A DNA stretch of 64,000 nt from Thalassospira povalilytica (GCF_002844235.1 NZ_PGTS01000006.1:62001-126000); one strand, 5' to 3'. Positions 8,148-16,770 are shown, numbered from the stretch's first letter. Numbers and translations: made by a program. Notes: generated from the sequence alone by a model not told the origin.

Positions 8148-8656
8148 TTGGATGTCCTCCCGTTGGATTGGCATTTTGCCTAAATTGATATTTTAGTTGT
8201 TGTGAAATCCTAATTACGATTCAGCGATCTTGTCAACGGATTTCTCAACTTGTAAAAATCGTTTAATTTCAATTATTTATTTTGATTATATGTTTTATGA
8301 TCGGCGCGCTTGTAATCAACCAACACGCAAATAGCGGTCAGGATGCACTGCCACTCGGCCCGAAAACCGGTGTTATTTCGGGATATGCCGCGCGGCAAAA
8401 ATGTGCGTGCTGATGGTCAAATTGCCGTCCGCTTTATGTGCGTTTCGAGCAGGCTGGCGCACGCCGTGCGAAACAGCCCAACAACCAACCAAACAACCGA
8501 ACACCCAAGCACCCAAGCACCCAAGCACCCAGACAGGTGGCATTGATCCGGGAACACGGGAACACCCCGCCGGTTTCTGGTCATGCAACACAGTGATTTT
8601 GGATCAAAAGCCGACAGGCAGAAGGGATTTGATACGCAGACCTCTATCCCCCGCCG
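8148..8656. other. Promoter region of dctP plus a short tandem repeat
   Basis: No credible gene is seen. Bases 8190-8300 are strongly AT-rich and probably hold the dctP promoter and GntR operator, though no clear palindrome was picked out. A period-8 tandem repeat ACCCAAGC occurs at 8503-8510, 8511-8518 and 8519-8526, with a partial fourth unit, preceded by degenerate CCAACCAAAC-like units from 8480. It lies between the 3' end of the araC gene and the dctP promoter. Confidence 0.55.
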
Positions 8657-9586
8657 TCAGCGGGCAATATTGCGGTATTTCGCCGGGGTCAGACCGGTAA
8701 AGTGGCTGAACCGTGTGGTCAGATGTGCCTGGCTTGAAAACCCGGTGGCCAGAGCGATTTCGGCAACAGATGCCCGGTCATCGCGCAACATTTCCATGGC
8801 GCGTTCGATACGCTGGCGCAAAACAAATTTGTGGGGTGCCTCGCCCACGGTTTTGCGGAACATCCGCGCAAAGTGGTAAGCCGACAAATCGGCAACTTCT
8901 GCCAGATCTTCGATGGTCAGTGGTTGGTCAAGATGGGCTTCGACAAAGTCGAAAACCCGCCGTTTGACGACCGGGGACAATCCGCCGCGCACCGCAAAGC
9001 CAAGATCGCGCCGCGTCGAATAACTGCGCAGCATATGCCCCATCAACAATTGCCCGGCATTGGACATGGCCATTCGGTCGGCCGGCACATTCCAGTCAAG
9101 CGGCAGCATGGCCTGACGCACGGTCTGTTCGATCAGGGGATCAAGGAAAAAGGTTTTCTCGGGCACCTCGACCGCATTGGGTTCGATATCGAAGGCCTCG
9201 ACCACCGCCCGTTCCCAGGCGGCATGGGGGATATAAAGGTGGAACAACTCCACCTCACCCTGAACCAGCCAGTCCGACGTCATGAAAGCCGGCATCAGGC
9301 AACAGCGCCCCGGTCCGCCACCGGTCACCGGATCGGGACCAAGTTGGCGCTGGATGCCTGTTCCGCCATTGATATACAGGCTGATCGTGTGATGATCCGG
9401 GTCGGTATATCTGGTGGTGACATGGGCCTTGCGCCGCCAATGGGCCGCCGAAATGCCGTCACCGAAATCCCCCGCGCGCAGCAGATTAGCATCCCCGATC
9501 AACTGATTGAAGACTTCAAACTTCTGATAGCGGCCGTTGGGCTGAAAACCCGATCCGGCACATTCTGTGGCAAGCGGCTCTGACAT
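8657..9586 (-). CDS. AraC family transcriptional regulator
   Basis: 309 aa when started at ATG 9586 (MSEPLATECAG), behind a weak AGGAT. Starting further upstream would place the terminator at 9693-9729 inside the gene. The N-terminal ~200 residues are an unrecognised ligand/dimer domain. The C-terminal ~100 residues are the double helix-turn-helix: LTIEDLAEVADLSAYHFARMFRKTVGEAP, then VAEIALATGFSSQAHLTTRFSHFTGLTPAKYR, a textbook AraC ending. It lies downstream of the catabolic cluster in the same orientation but beyond that cluster's terminator, so it has its own promoter. It may activate one of the two neighbouring TRAP loci; this is inference from position. Confidence 0.88.
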   Translation of the reverse strand: MSEPLATECAGSGFQPNGRYQKFEVFNQLIGDANLLRAGDFGDGISAAHWRRKAHVTTRYTDPDHHTISLYINGGTGIQRQLGPDPVTGGGPGRCCLMPAFMTSDWLVQGEVELFHLYIPHAAWERAVVEAFDIEPNAVEVPEKTFFLDPLIEQTVRQAMLPLDWNVPADRMAMSNAGQLLMGHMLRSYSTRRDLGFAVRGGLSPVVKRRVFDFVEAHLDQPLTIEDLAEVADLSAYHFARMFRKTVGEAPHKFVLRQRIERAMEMLRDDRASVAEIALATGFSSQAHLTTRFSHFTGLTPAKYRNIAR

Positions 9587-9692
9587 CAAGGCATCCTGAA
9601 ATTCCAGAATGTGATCATCGCACCGGCCTTGCCGGTTGCAAAGCCCGTTCCACGCATCCCTGCCCTGAATTGCGCAAGAATATATAAAAGCC

Positions 9693-9729
9693 GGAAAAAA
9701 AGAATGGCGATGAGCCAAGGCCCATCGCC
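9693..9729 (-). terminator. Terminator of the TRAP-GST-amidohydrolase-SDR operon
   Basis: GGCGATG (9706-9712) pairs with CATCGCC (9723-9729). On the minus strand the stem is followed by ATTCTTTTTTTCC. It lies 60 bases after the SDR stop codon and separates the operon from the araC gene. Confidence 0.8.
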
Positions 9730-9789
9730 GCACACTGCATGACGCAGAAGGAAGTTTATTGTCCGGTAGAAATTTACAAGTTCATTTGA

Positions 9790-10590
9790 TCAGTCACAGC
9801 GCGCCGTCATGCCGCCATCAACAACGATTTCGGTCCCGGTGATAAAGCGGGCCTCGTCCGATGCCAGAAACAGCGCCGCATTGGCGGTGTCGCGACCATC
9901 GCCCATGAACCCAAGCGGAATACGCGCAAGACGTTGCGCCAGCAACGCATCGACATCGCCGCCAGCCCGTTGCCCGGCAAGGCGGGCTTCGACCATCGGG
10001 GTGTGCAACTGCCCGGGCACAACGGTATTTACCCGAACACCCTTGGCGGCATATTCCACCGCGACCACCTTGGAAAACTGGATGACGGCGGCCTTGGTTG
10101 CCGCATAGGCCGACTGCGCCGCCCCGGTCCAGCGCATACCAGAGGTCGAGGACGTATTCACAATCGCCCCGCTTTGCTGTTTTTCCATGATCGGCAGCAC
10201 ATTGCGGCAGGTCAGATAGACACTTTTCAGATTGAAATCGACTTGCTTGTCCCAGACATCTTCGGTCATGTCAGCCGGTCCGCCCTTGGCCGAGCCGCCG
10301 ACATTATTGACCAGAATATCGACCCGCCCGAAATGATCGACACAGGCGCGAACCATCGCGGCAACCGCATCACCATCGGTGATGTCACAGATATGACCGA
10401 CGATTTCACCGCCGACATTGCGGGTCCGTTCGATGGTTTCTTCAAGCGCGTCCGGGTTCAGATCAACTGCAAAGATCTTTGCCCCTTCCTCAGCGAAACG
10501 GACCGCCGTTGCCCGCCCGTTGCCCCAGCCCGGCCCGACACATCCGGCACCGGTTACAATTGCAATACGTCCTTCAAGGCGTCTTGTCAT
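9790..10590 (-). CDS. SDR family NAD(P)-dependent oxidoreductase
   Basis: 266 aa from ATG 10590, with AAGGGGG just upstream; a longer reading from a TTG overlaps the previous gene and is unlikely. The nucleotide-binding loop reads VTGAGCVGPGWGNGRA, slightly longer than the usual TGxxxGxG. NNVGG stands for the NNAG motif. The catalytic Ser is in NTSSTSG and the catalytic Tyr and Lys in YAATK. The C-terminus has the usual FITGTEIVVDGGM. Classical SDRs oxidise or reduce alcohol/keto groups with NAD(P). It starts 10 bases after the amidohydrolase gene and is the last gene of the operon, so it probably processes an intermediate of the imported compound. Substrate unknown. Confidence 0.9.
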   Translation of the reverse strand: MTRRLEGRIAIVTGAGCVGPGWGNGRATAVRFAEEGAKIFAVDLNPDALEETIERTRNVGGEIVGHICDITDGDAVAAMVRACVDHFGRVDILVNNVGGSAKGGPADMTEDVWDKQVDFNLKSVYLTCRNVLPIMEKQQSGAIVNTSSTSGMRWTGAAQSAYAATKAAVIQFSKVVAVEYAAKGVRVNTVVPGQLHTPMVEARLAGQRAGGDVDALLAQRLARIPLGFMGDGRDTANAALFLASDEARFITGTEIVVDGGMTARCD

Positions 10591-10600
10591 ACCGGCCCCC

Positions 10601-11473
10601 TTATTTGTCAAAACGGTAAAAACGATGCGGGTTATCGACCAGAAGTGCCTGTTGCAATTCGGCAGTCGGGGCGATTTCCGGGATCAGATCGACCAGAACG
10701 CCGTCATCAGGCGCATCGGCCCGGAAATTCGGATGTGGCCAGTCTGTCCCCCACAGAACACGGTCCGGGAACCGTTCGACCAGGGTACGTGCAAACGGAA
10801 CCGCATCGCCATATGGCGCGTCCTGACGCGATGCGCGTTCACAGCCCGACACCTTGACCAGAAGATGATCGTTTTCCATCAGGCGCAGCAATGCATTGAA
10901 CGGTGCCTGATCCAGACCAAGGGAAGCATCCACGCGCCCCATATGGTCAATCACCACCGGCACGCTTGATTTGGCAAGACCATCTGCCATGCCTTCGATC
11001 AGGCTGCTTTCCATATGGATTTGCAGGTGCCAGTCAACTCTGGCCAGACGATCGGCCAGACGCAAAAGCTCGTCAATCGATGCCCCGGGCACAAGATGGG
11101 CCATATAGTTAAACCGGATGCCGCGAACGCCCAGATCATCCAGACGGCGGATTTCGTCGTCTTCGACCGTTACCGGCAACAGCGCAACACCAAGATAATC
11201 ACCCTTGCGGGCGTACATGGCATCAAGCATGGCGCGGTTGTCAAACCCGTGCACACCCGACTGCACAATCACGCATTTTTCAATGCCGATCATGTCATGC
11301 AGGGCAAACAGCGTTTCCTTGGGCGCATCGCCCGGCTGAAGTTTGCTTTGCGGTGAATAGGGAAATACAGCAGCAGGACCGAAAACATGACAATGGGTAT
11401 CGCAAGCGCCTTTGGGCATGGTGAATTTCGGCTGCGTTGGCGCAGGTTTATAGGTGATGGGCGCAGTATTCAT
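10601..11473 (-). CDS. Amidohydrolase_2 family, 2-pyrone-4,6-dicarboxylate lactonase-like
   Basis: 290 aa from ATG 11473, with GAGG about seven bases upstream. The TIM-barrel hydrolase signature starts with DTHCHVFGP (HxH). VIDHMGR supplies another active-site His region, and GTDWPHPN carries the catalytic Asp. Short length, the FRADAPDDG region and the C-terminal VDNPHRFYRF resemble LigI-type lactonases and related dicarboxylate lactonases, which open a lactone ring without needing bound metal. It sits between the CMD-like and SDR genes in one operon, which fits breakdown of an aromatic-derived acid. I am confident of the superfamily and only moderately of the lactone substrate. Confidence 0.8.
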   Translation of the reverse strand: MNTAPITYKPAPTQPKFTMPKGACDTHCHVFGPAAVFPYSPQSKLQPGDAPKETLFALHDMIGIEKCVIVQSGVHGFDNRAMLDAMYARKGDYLGVALLPVTVEDDEIRRLDDLGVRGIRFNYMAHLVPGASIDELLRLADRLARVDWHLQIHMESSLIEGMADGLAKSSVPVVIDHMGRVDASLGLDQAPFNALLRLMENDHLLVKVSGCERASRQDAPYGDAVPFARTLVERFPDRVLWGTDWPHPNFRADAPDDGVLVDLIPEIAPTAELQQALLVDNPHRFYRFDK

Positions 11474-11521
11474 GGCCATCCTCGTTGGTATTGATGTCAA
11501 AAACAGTGTGGTCCCGAAACC

Positions 11522-12070
11522 CTATTCCAGTTCGGGTACAGCCCCGTCGGGCGGCGGCAGTTCAAACACATTGATCGTCATGGAGATCAGCGTGTAATAG
11601 CCAAGGATACCGGTCAGATCGACGACCGCCTCCTGACCAAGAACCTTGACCGCGCGGGCATAAAGTTCGTCGCCAATATGGCGTTCGGTATGAAGGGTAA
11701 TCGCATAGTCATAGACCACCGCTTCGTCTTCGTTTTCAAAGACCGGCTGCCGGTCGGTGCGGATCGCCTCGACAATGTCGGGGCTGATACCGGCTTTAAG
11801 GGCGATGACCTTGTGCGCGGCCCATTCGAATTCGGATTTCCAGACACGCGCAGTTGCCAGAATGGCAAGTTCCGACAGCCGTGGTTCAAGCAAGGAATCA
11901 TAGCGGCAATACCGGCCAAGTGCCTGTGCCCGATCAGCAAGATCCGGACGATTGAGCCACACGGCAAGCGGCCCGCGCACCCGGCCACGCGGACCGGATG
12001 CAATGGCGTCATACACTTCTTTCTGGCGCGGGGTCAGGTTTTCGGGTTGCAGGGATGCAATACGGGTCAT
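11522..12070 (-). CDS. Carboxymuconolactone decarboxylase (AhpD-like) family protein
   Basis: 182 aa from ATG 12070, overlapping the GST stop by four bases (ATGA), so translation is probably coupled. The sequence LSELAILATARVWKSEFEWAAHKVIALKAGISPDIVEAI is the conserved CMD helix pair. The CxxC of AhpD peroxidase partners is absent here (EWAAHK instead), so a decarboxylase-like or isomerase-like role is more likely than an alkylhydroperoxidase role. Many proteins with this fold occur in lactone and aromatic-acid operons with unproven function. It lies between the GST and lactonase-like genes. Confidence 0.82.
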   Translation of the reverse strand: MTRIASLQPENLTPRQKEVYDAIASGPRGRVRGPLAVWLNRPDLADRAQALGRYCRYDSLLEPRLSELAILATARVWKSEFEWAAHKVIALKAGISPDIVEAIRTDRQPVFENEDEAVVYDYAITLHTERHIGDELYARAVKVLGQEAVVDLTGILGYYTLISMTINVFELPPPDGAVPELE

Positions 12071-12732
12071 GCCGGGATCTCCGCGGGGCGTTCGGTTCGT
12101 CCAAAGGCCGCCTCGGCAGCCGCAAATTCGTCAAGCCAGTCAACAATCACCGGATAGGTTTGCCGCCATTCAACCGGCTGGCGCCAATCAAGATATCCCA
12201 GCGCACAGGCCAGACTGATCGACACCACATCGGTTTTGCGCGGATCGGGCAAAGCGGTTTGCATCGCATCAAGCGCCCGGCTGATTTTACCGCGCTGATG
12301 ATCAAGCCAGATTTCCGAAATCTGTGACGGATCACGAAAACGTCCTTCATAGACCATCAACAAGGCAGCATCGGCAATCCCGTCGGCAAGGGTCGCACGG
12401 GTCAATATACGGGCCCGTTCATCCACCGCCTCGGGGATCAGTCTGTTTTGTCCCGACCAGCGATCAAGAAATTCAATGATCACCCGGCTGTCATAAAGAA
12501 TGCTGCCATCTTCAAGGATCAGACACGGAATTTTGCCAAGCGGGTTCTGCTGACGCAGGGTGTCGCTTTGATCACGGGTGTCGGCGGGCTGAACGTCAAT
12601 CCGTCCGGACAATCCCAGAACATCCATGGCAATGCGGACCTTGCGCCCGAACGGGGATGTCAGGGTTGATCGCAACAATTTCGGTCCGGGCAGTTTGCCG
12701 TCAAACGGGAAAAGGTTTTGTGCTGAATTCAT
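12067..12732 (-). CDS. Glutathione S-transferase family protein
   Basis: 221 aa from ATG 12732, ten bases after dctM. The thioredoxin-like N-terminal half carries LTSPFGRKVRIAMDVLGL, with Ser/Thr in the SPFxRKVR motif that holds glutathione, then NPLGKIPCLILEDGSILYDSRVIIEFLD with the conserved cis-Pro (IPCL) and D/ES-type glutathione contacts. The C-terminal half is helical. Bacterial GSTs in catabolic operons catalyse isomerisation, ether or thioether cleavage, or dehalogenation with glutathione. Here it is embedded in a TRAP/CMD/lactonase/SDR operon and probably acts on the imported molecule. The exact class is not assigned. Confidence 0.88.
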   Translation of the reverse strand: MNSAQNLFPFDGKLPGPKLLRSTLTSPFGRKVRIAMDVLGLSGRIDVQPADTRDQSDTLRQQNPLGKIPCLILEDGSILYDSRVIIEFLDRWSGQNRLIPEAVDERARILTRATLADGIADAALLMVYEGRFRDPSQISEIWLDHQRGKISRALDAMQTALPDPRKTDVVSISLACALGYLDWRQPVEWRQTYPVIVDWLDEFAAAEAAFGRTERPAEIPA

Positions 12733-12742
12733 CCTGCGATCC

Positions 12743-14053
12743 TCAATTCATCGATTCTGGCAGGAACAGCGCCATTTGCGGGAACAGGCACAGCAACAGC
12801 AACATCACAAAACCGGCCGCGATATAGGGCAACAATCCGCGGAATACATCTTCGAGACGCACACGCCCGTCAGAGGCCGCCTGCACGACAAAGCAGTTGA
12901 TCCCGACCGGTGGTGTGACCGCGCCGATTTCCACCAGCAACACCACAAACACCCCGAACCAGATCGGATCAAATCCAAGGTTCATCATCACCGGATGGGT
13001 GATCGGAAGCGTGATGGCCAGCAATGCCGGGGCATCCATCATCATGCCAAGCAGCAAATAGATGCCGACAATGATCAGAACGACGATCCAGCGATTGACC
13101 TCAAGCCCGATCAGGAAACCGCCAATCGCATTGGCCACACCGCTGAGCGCCAGGAATTTCGAAAAGACCAGCGCACAGATGATGATCGCGAAAATCATGC
13201 CCGACGTCTTGATGGTATCCATCAAGGTTTTGCTCAGTTCCAGTTTGCGGATACTGCGCTGACGCATGATTGCCAGAACAAAGGTCAGTCCCGCACCAAT
13301 GCCCCCGGCCTCGGTCGGGGTGAAAACCCCAAGATAAAGCCCGGAAATGATGCAAATGATGACAAACAGCAGCGGCCCGGCCAGACGAAGGGAATAAAGC
13401 TTTTCCTTCATCGGGACATTGGTGGCGGTAACCGGCGCCAGATCAGGATTACGCATCACGGTCAAATAGGTCGCAATACACAGAAGAACCGCAAAGACAC
13501 CGCCGGGAATGACACCGGCAACCAGCAAACCGCCGATGCTTGAATCCGTCAGGATGCCATAGACCACCACAAGCGCACTGGGCGGGATCATCACGGCCAG
13601 CGTCCCGGCAATGGCAATCGATGCCGATGCCAGACGTTTGTCATAGCCACGTGCGAGCATTTCCGGCAGGGCAAGCTTGGTAAAGACCGTGGCAGTCCCG
13701 ACACTTGATCCGGACGCCGCACCGAATGCCGCCGCCCCCATCGTGGTCGAAATCGCAAGTCCGCCCTTTAAATTGCCAAGCCACTTGGTGGCGGCTTCAA
13801 ACATGTCTTCGCCAAGGCCCGCGCGCATCGCAAAAAAGCCCATCAGCAAAAACAGCGGAATAACACTGAAATGGAAGCTGTGCGTGGTGTCAAAAAACAC
13901 CGTCGACAGCATGGCGGTCGCCCCCTTGGTCCCGACCAGGGCCGCAAGACCGGCCGCGCCGACAACACCAAGCGCAACCATCACATTCGCGCCAAACAGG
14001 ATGGCGGCAAACAGGGCCACAATGCCCAAAGATCCGATTTCAAGCCCCGTCAT
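12743..14053 (-). CDS. dctM: TRAP transporter large permease (DctM family), second system
   Basis: 436 aa, about 12 hydrophobic spans, starting at ATG 14053 and overlapping the dctQ stop by four bases. Family segments include LLMGFFAMRAGLGEDMF, GAASGSSVGTATVFTKLALPEML, IPPSALVVVYGILTDSSIGGLL and TPPVGINCFVVQ. It forms the Na+-coupled channel of the second TRAP system and is clearly diverged from the DctM at 5342-6622, so the two loci are not a recent duplication. The downstream genes (GST, CMD-like, lactonase-like, SDR) probably act on its cargo. Confidence 0.92.
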   Translation of the reverse strand: MTGLEIGSLGIVALFAAILFGANVMVALGVVGAAGLAALVGTKGATAMLSTVFFDTTHSFHFSVIPLFLLMGFFAMRAGLGEDMFEAATKWLGNLKGGLAISTTMGAAAFGAASGSSVGTATVFTKLALPEMLARGYDKRLASASIAIAGTLAVMIPPSALVVVYGILTDSSIGGLLVAGVIPGGVFAVLLCIATYLTVMRNPDLAPVTATNVPMKEKLYSLRLAGPLLFVIICIISGLYLGVFTPTEAGGIGAGLTFVLAIMRQRSIRKLELSKTLMDTIKTSGMIFAIIICALVFSKFLALSGVANAIGGFLIGLEVNRWIVVLIIVGIYLLLGMMMDAPALLAITLPITHPVMMNLGFDPIWFGVFVVLLVEIGAVTPPVGINCFVVQAASDGRVRLEDVFRGLLPYIAAGFVMLLLLCLFPQMALFLPESMN

Positions 14054-14568
14054 TGGCCCACGGCCTCCTTGTTTGGCGCAGACCCGATCAGTTCACGCAT
14101 GAAATCGAGTGCAAACTGAATGGCAAGCATCGTCAGTCCGAAGAAAATCACAAATTTGACCGGATAAAGCGGATAGCGAACCGATCCCCATTGCTGTTCA
14201 TTGATCGCAAAGGACCGCATCGCAAATTCCCAGCCCGCCTGTGCACACCAGGCAAAGAACACGCAGCCCAGTGCGAGAACAAACAAACGCAACGGTTTTT
14301 GCATAAAGACCGGCATGTGCTGAAGAACGACGGTGACCTTGATATGGCCACCTTCATACTGGGTCAGTGCAAGCGACAGGAACACCAGGACCGTCAACAT
14401 GGTTTCGGTGATTTCAAGGGCGCCCTGCACCGGGGAATTGAATAAGAAGCGCGACACTGCATTGGCCACAACCAGCATCATCATGGCAAAGGTTGTGTAG
14501 CCTGCGACAAATCCGCAGCCGCGCAGGAACCGGCCATAGGACTGGCAGATCCGTTCGAACAACGACAT
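14050..14568 (-). CDS. dctQ: TRAP transporter small permease (DctQ family), second system
   Basis: 172 aa from ATG 14568 (MSLFERICQSYGR); GTGGAG nine bases upstream serves as the ribosome-binding site, so the GTG inside it is not the start. Four membrane spans are present, with the DctQ-typical EITETMLTVLVFLSLALTQYEGGHIKV and VIFFGLTMLAIQFALDF. It pairs with the overlapping dctM. A strong 12-bp stem-loop (14618-14648) separates it from dctP. It is longer than the first DctQ by about 20 residues, mainly in the middle loop. Confidence 0.9.
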   Translation of the reverse strand: MSLFERICQSYGRFLRGCGFVAGYTTFAMMMLVVANAVSRFLFNSPVQGALEITETMLTVLVFLSLALTQYEGGHIKVTVVLQHMPVFMQKPLRLFVLALGCVFFAWCAQAGWEFAMRSFAINEQQWGSVRYPLYPVKFVIFFGLTMLAIQFALDFMRELIGSAPNKEAVGQ

Positions 14569-14617
14569 TGATGGAAACTCCACTTAATCCGCGTCACCAC
14601 ATTTCATGGTGCCAAAC

Positions 14618-14648
14618 CCGTCCCGGGAAACGGGCATTCCCGGGACGG
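14618..14648 (-). promoter_or_regulatory. Strong stem-loop between dctP and dctQ of the second TRAP operon
   Basis: CCGTCCCGGGAA (14618-14629) pairs perfectly with TTCCCGGGACGG (14637-14648) around a 7-base loop, with no following T-run. It lies 16 bases after the dctP stop. Placement and form match the stem-loop of the first TRAP operon (7102-7134), suggesting a shared way of setting high DctP to DctQM ratios. Confidence 0.7.
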
Positions 14649-14664
14649 TGAATGTCGGCAACTC

Positions 14665-15702
14665 TTAGAATTCGAGTTCCGAAACAATTTCCTGGGCCGG
14701 AAGGCCCGCGGCTTCGGCGCGCGCGATCCATTCCTGACGGACAGCCTGGATGCGTTCGTCCTTGATCACGGAGACCAGTTCTTCTTTCGGGAACTGAATG
14801 ACTTCAACCCCCTTGGCCGGCCAGCCGGCACGGACGTCCTTGATGGTTTTTTCCAGCTCGTCATTATAGGCATCGGCATATTCCTGACCGAGCTTGTCGA
14901 CCACCGCACGGGTGGCATCATCCATGGCGTTGTAGGTATCAAGGTTCATCGCGATCAGGTGACCGAATGACGCGCCAAGCGGAATTTCGATATAGTATTT
15001 GGCAACCTCGTCATATTTCCAGCCATAGGCCAGCGCCGGACCAATCGGCGTGCAATCAAGGATGCTGGTTTCAAGTGCTTCGTAAGCTTCCGACGTTGCA
15101 ATCGAAACCGGGGTTGCGCCAAGTGCCTCGACCAGTGCCGGATAGGCAAAGCCATAGGTACGGATACGCTTGCCCTTGAGATCGGCCAGCGAACGGATCG
15201 GTGACGTGCACAGCAGGCCATAGCTTTCAAGCGGACGGAACCCGACGGCCTTAAGGTTGTAATTGGCCAGTTCCTGGCTGAATTGCGGATATTTGGCGTG
15301 CCATTTTTCCATCAGATGCGCGATTTCGATCGTCGAATTCGGCTGCGGAATGAAGAAACCAACGGCGTTATTGAGCGGGAATTTATCGGCAAAATACGGT
15401 GTGACAATATCGCCGAATTCACCAACGCCAGCACTGAGCGCATCGGGAATTTCACGGGTCTTGGCAACCGAACCACCCCAGAAAACTTCGATTTCATGTT
15501 CGCCATTGGTGCGTTTTTTGAATTCATCAACGAACCACTGGGTCGAAATCGCCTGTGCGTCGCCAGCACCCTGCGGCTTGAAGGTCAGCCATTTATAGGT
15601 TTCTGCCGATGCATTATTTGCAAAAGAAGTGGTCGCAACCCCAAGCGCAACCATCGCCATTGCAGCGGATGCAATCATCCCGCCTTTACCAAAACGTTTC
15701 AT
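14665..15702 (-). CDS. dctP: TRAP transporter periplasmic solute-binding protein (DctP family), second system
   Basis: 345 aa from ATG 15702; GGGAGG stands correctly spaced for this ATG and too close for the one just before it. A signal peptide spans residues ~1-32 (MKRFGKGGMIASAAM..., ending near NASAET). Mature segments typical of DctP are WLTFKPQGAGDAQA, VDEFKKRTNGEHEIEVFWGG and DLKGKRIRTYGFAYPALVEALGATPVSIATSEAYEALETSILD, with the substrate-clamping arginine in KRIRTYG. The ligand-binding region differs clearly from the first DctP, so another ligand is expected. It is the first gene of an operon controlled by the promoter region at 15703-15846. Confidence 0.92.
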   Translation of the reverse strand: MKRFGKGGMIASAAMAMVALGVATTSFANNASAETYKWLTFKPQGAGDAQAISTQWFVDEFKKRTNGEHEIEVFWGGSVAKTREIPDALSAGVGEFGDIVTPYFADKFPLNNAVGFFIPQPNSTIEIAHLMEKWHAKYPQFSQELANYNLKAVGFRPLESYGLLCTSPIRSLADLKGKRIRTYGFAYPALVEALGATPVSIATSEAYEALETSILDCTPIGPALAYGWKYDEVAKYYIEIPLGASFGHLIAMNLDTYNAMDDATRAVVDKLGQEYADAYNDELEKTIKDVRAGWPAKGVEVIQFPKEELVSVIKDERIQAVRQEWIARAEAAGLPAQEIVSELEF

Positions 15703-15798
15703 CATTCCTCCCTGGGCCGCGTGGGCCTGGTTACCAATCTTCTTGTTTGCGACAGATGCCCATCTGCCGGTCCTCATTGATTAGTCGCGCCGCGACCT

Positions 15799-15822
15799 AT
15801 AATTCAAATACTATGTAATTAT
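15799..15822. promoter_or_regulatory. Candidate LysR-type operator ahead of dctP
   Basis: ATAATT (15799-15804) and AATTAT (15817-15822) form a dyad with a 12-base centre, close to the T-N11-A geometry of LysR sites. It lies about 100 bases upstream of the dctP start and just downstream of the lysR gene, in an otherwise short spacer. Confidence 0.5.
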
Positions 15823-15846
15823 GCTTCCCATACCTTTGCGGCATGG

Positions 15847-16770
15847 CTATTTCCAGATACCGGCCGCAACCAGATCATCAACGATCTCGTGGATCATCTG
15901 TTCGACAACACTCAGGGTGCGTTTGCGTCCCTGATCCATGCGCATGGCCACGCAAAGCCGCCATGTGATTGCCGGATCGACAATCGGCATGGCTTCGAGT
16001 ACCCCGCTTTGCACATCGGAAATGATCGCCCCATAGGTCAGGATCGTGAATCCGTGGCCATAGCGCACCAGCGACTTGGTATGGCCGATCCCGTCCGATC
16101 GGGTTTCGATATTGAGCGACACGTCATGCTTTTCGGCATAGCTGTCGACCAGAATGCGCAGGAAATTCGGTCGACTCGGCATGATCAGCGGATAGCTTGC
16201 GGCCTCTTTGAGGCTGTAGGACGGCTTTGAAAGCGTGCCCGATCGCCCGACCAGACAAAGATGTTCGACCAGAAGTTCGGTGATCTGGATATCATCGCGC
16301 GGGGTCGGGTCATGCATGACCGCAACCCCGATTTCGTTGTTGGCCATTTTCTGTTCAAGATCGGCACTGAAGCCTTCGACAAAGCGCAATTCGATATCGG
16401 GATACAGCGCCTTGCTGCGTTCAAGCAGACGCGGGGCGATGAATTCCCCCGGTGTCGGCGGCATCCCCACCGACACCACCCCGCCCAGATGGGTTGAATG
16501 AATGGTGATGTCATGATGGGTTTGCTGCAACTGATTGAACATCAGATAGGCACGGCGCAACAGGATTTCGCCCGCCTCGGTCAGGTCCGCCCCGCGTACC
16601 GTGCGGGTAAACAGCTGCACCTTAAGGTCTTCTTCAAGCCGCTTGATCTGACGGCTCAATGCAGGTTGTGCGATGCGCAGGCGGTTTGCCGCCCGGGTGA
16701 AACTTTTTTCTTCGGCGACACTGACAAAGTATCGCAAGGCCCGCAGTTCCGGTTGCCATTCCCCGTTCAT
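15847..16770 (-). CDS. LysR family transcriptional regulator
   Basis: 307 aa from ATG 16770. The N-terminal winged helix reads LRALRYFVSVAEEKSFTRAANRLRIAQPALSRQIKRLEEDLKVQLFTR (residues ~9-56), followed by the linker helix and a periplasmic-binding-protein-like effector domain (GVVSVGMPPTPGEF..., GVAVMHDP, GFTILTYGAI). It is encoded on the same strand directly upstream of dctP, not divergently, with 144 bases between them. The dyad at 15799-15822 is a good candidate site, so it probably activates the TRAP-catabolic operon in response to a pathway intermediate. The target is inferred from adjacency. Confidence 0.92.
   Translation of the reverse strand: MNGEWQPELRALRYFVSVAEEKSFTRAANRLRIAQPALSRQIKRLEEDLKVQLFTRTVRGADLTEAGEILLRRAYLMFNQLQQTHHDITIHSTHLGGVVSVGMPPTPGEFIAPRLLERSKALYPDIELRFVEGFSADLEQKMANNEIGVAVMHDPTPRDDIQITELLVEHLCLVGRSGTLSKPSYSLKEAASYPLIMPSRPNFLRILVDSYAEKHDVSLNIETRSDGIGHTKSLVRYGHGFTILTYGAIISDVQSGVLEAMPIVDPAITWRLCVAMRMDQGRKRTLSVVEQMIHEIVDDLVAAGIWK

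Noticed and set aside
8503..8534. Possible CRISPR-like repeats
   Set aside because: The units are 8 bases and directly tandem, with no spacers and no cas genes.
8373..8591. 72-codon minus-strand frame over the tandem repeat
   Set aside because: The apparent hydrophobic protein comes from the repeat itself; no start signal.
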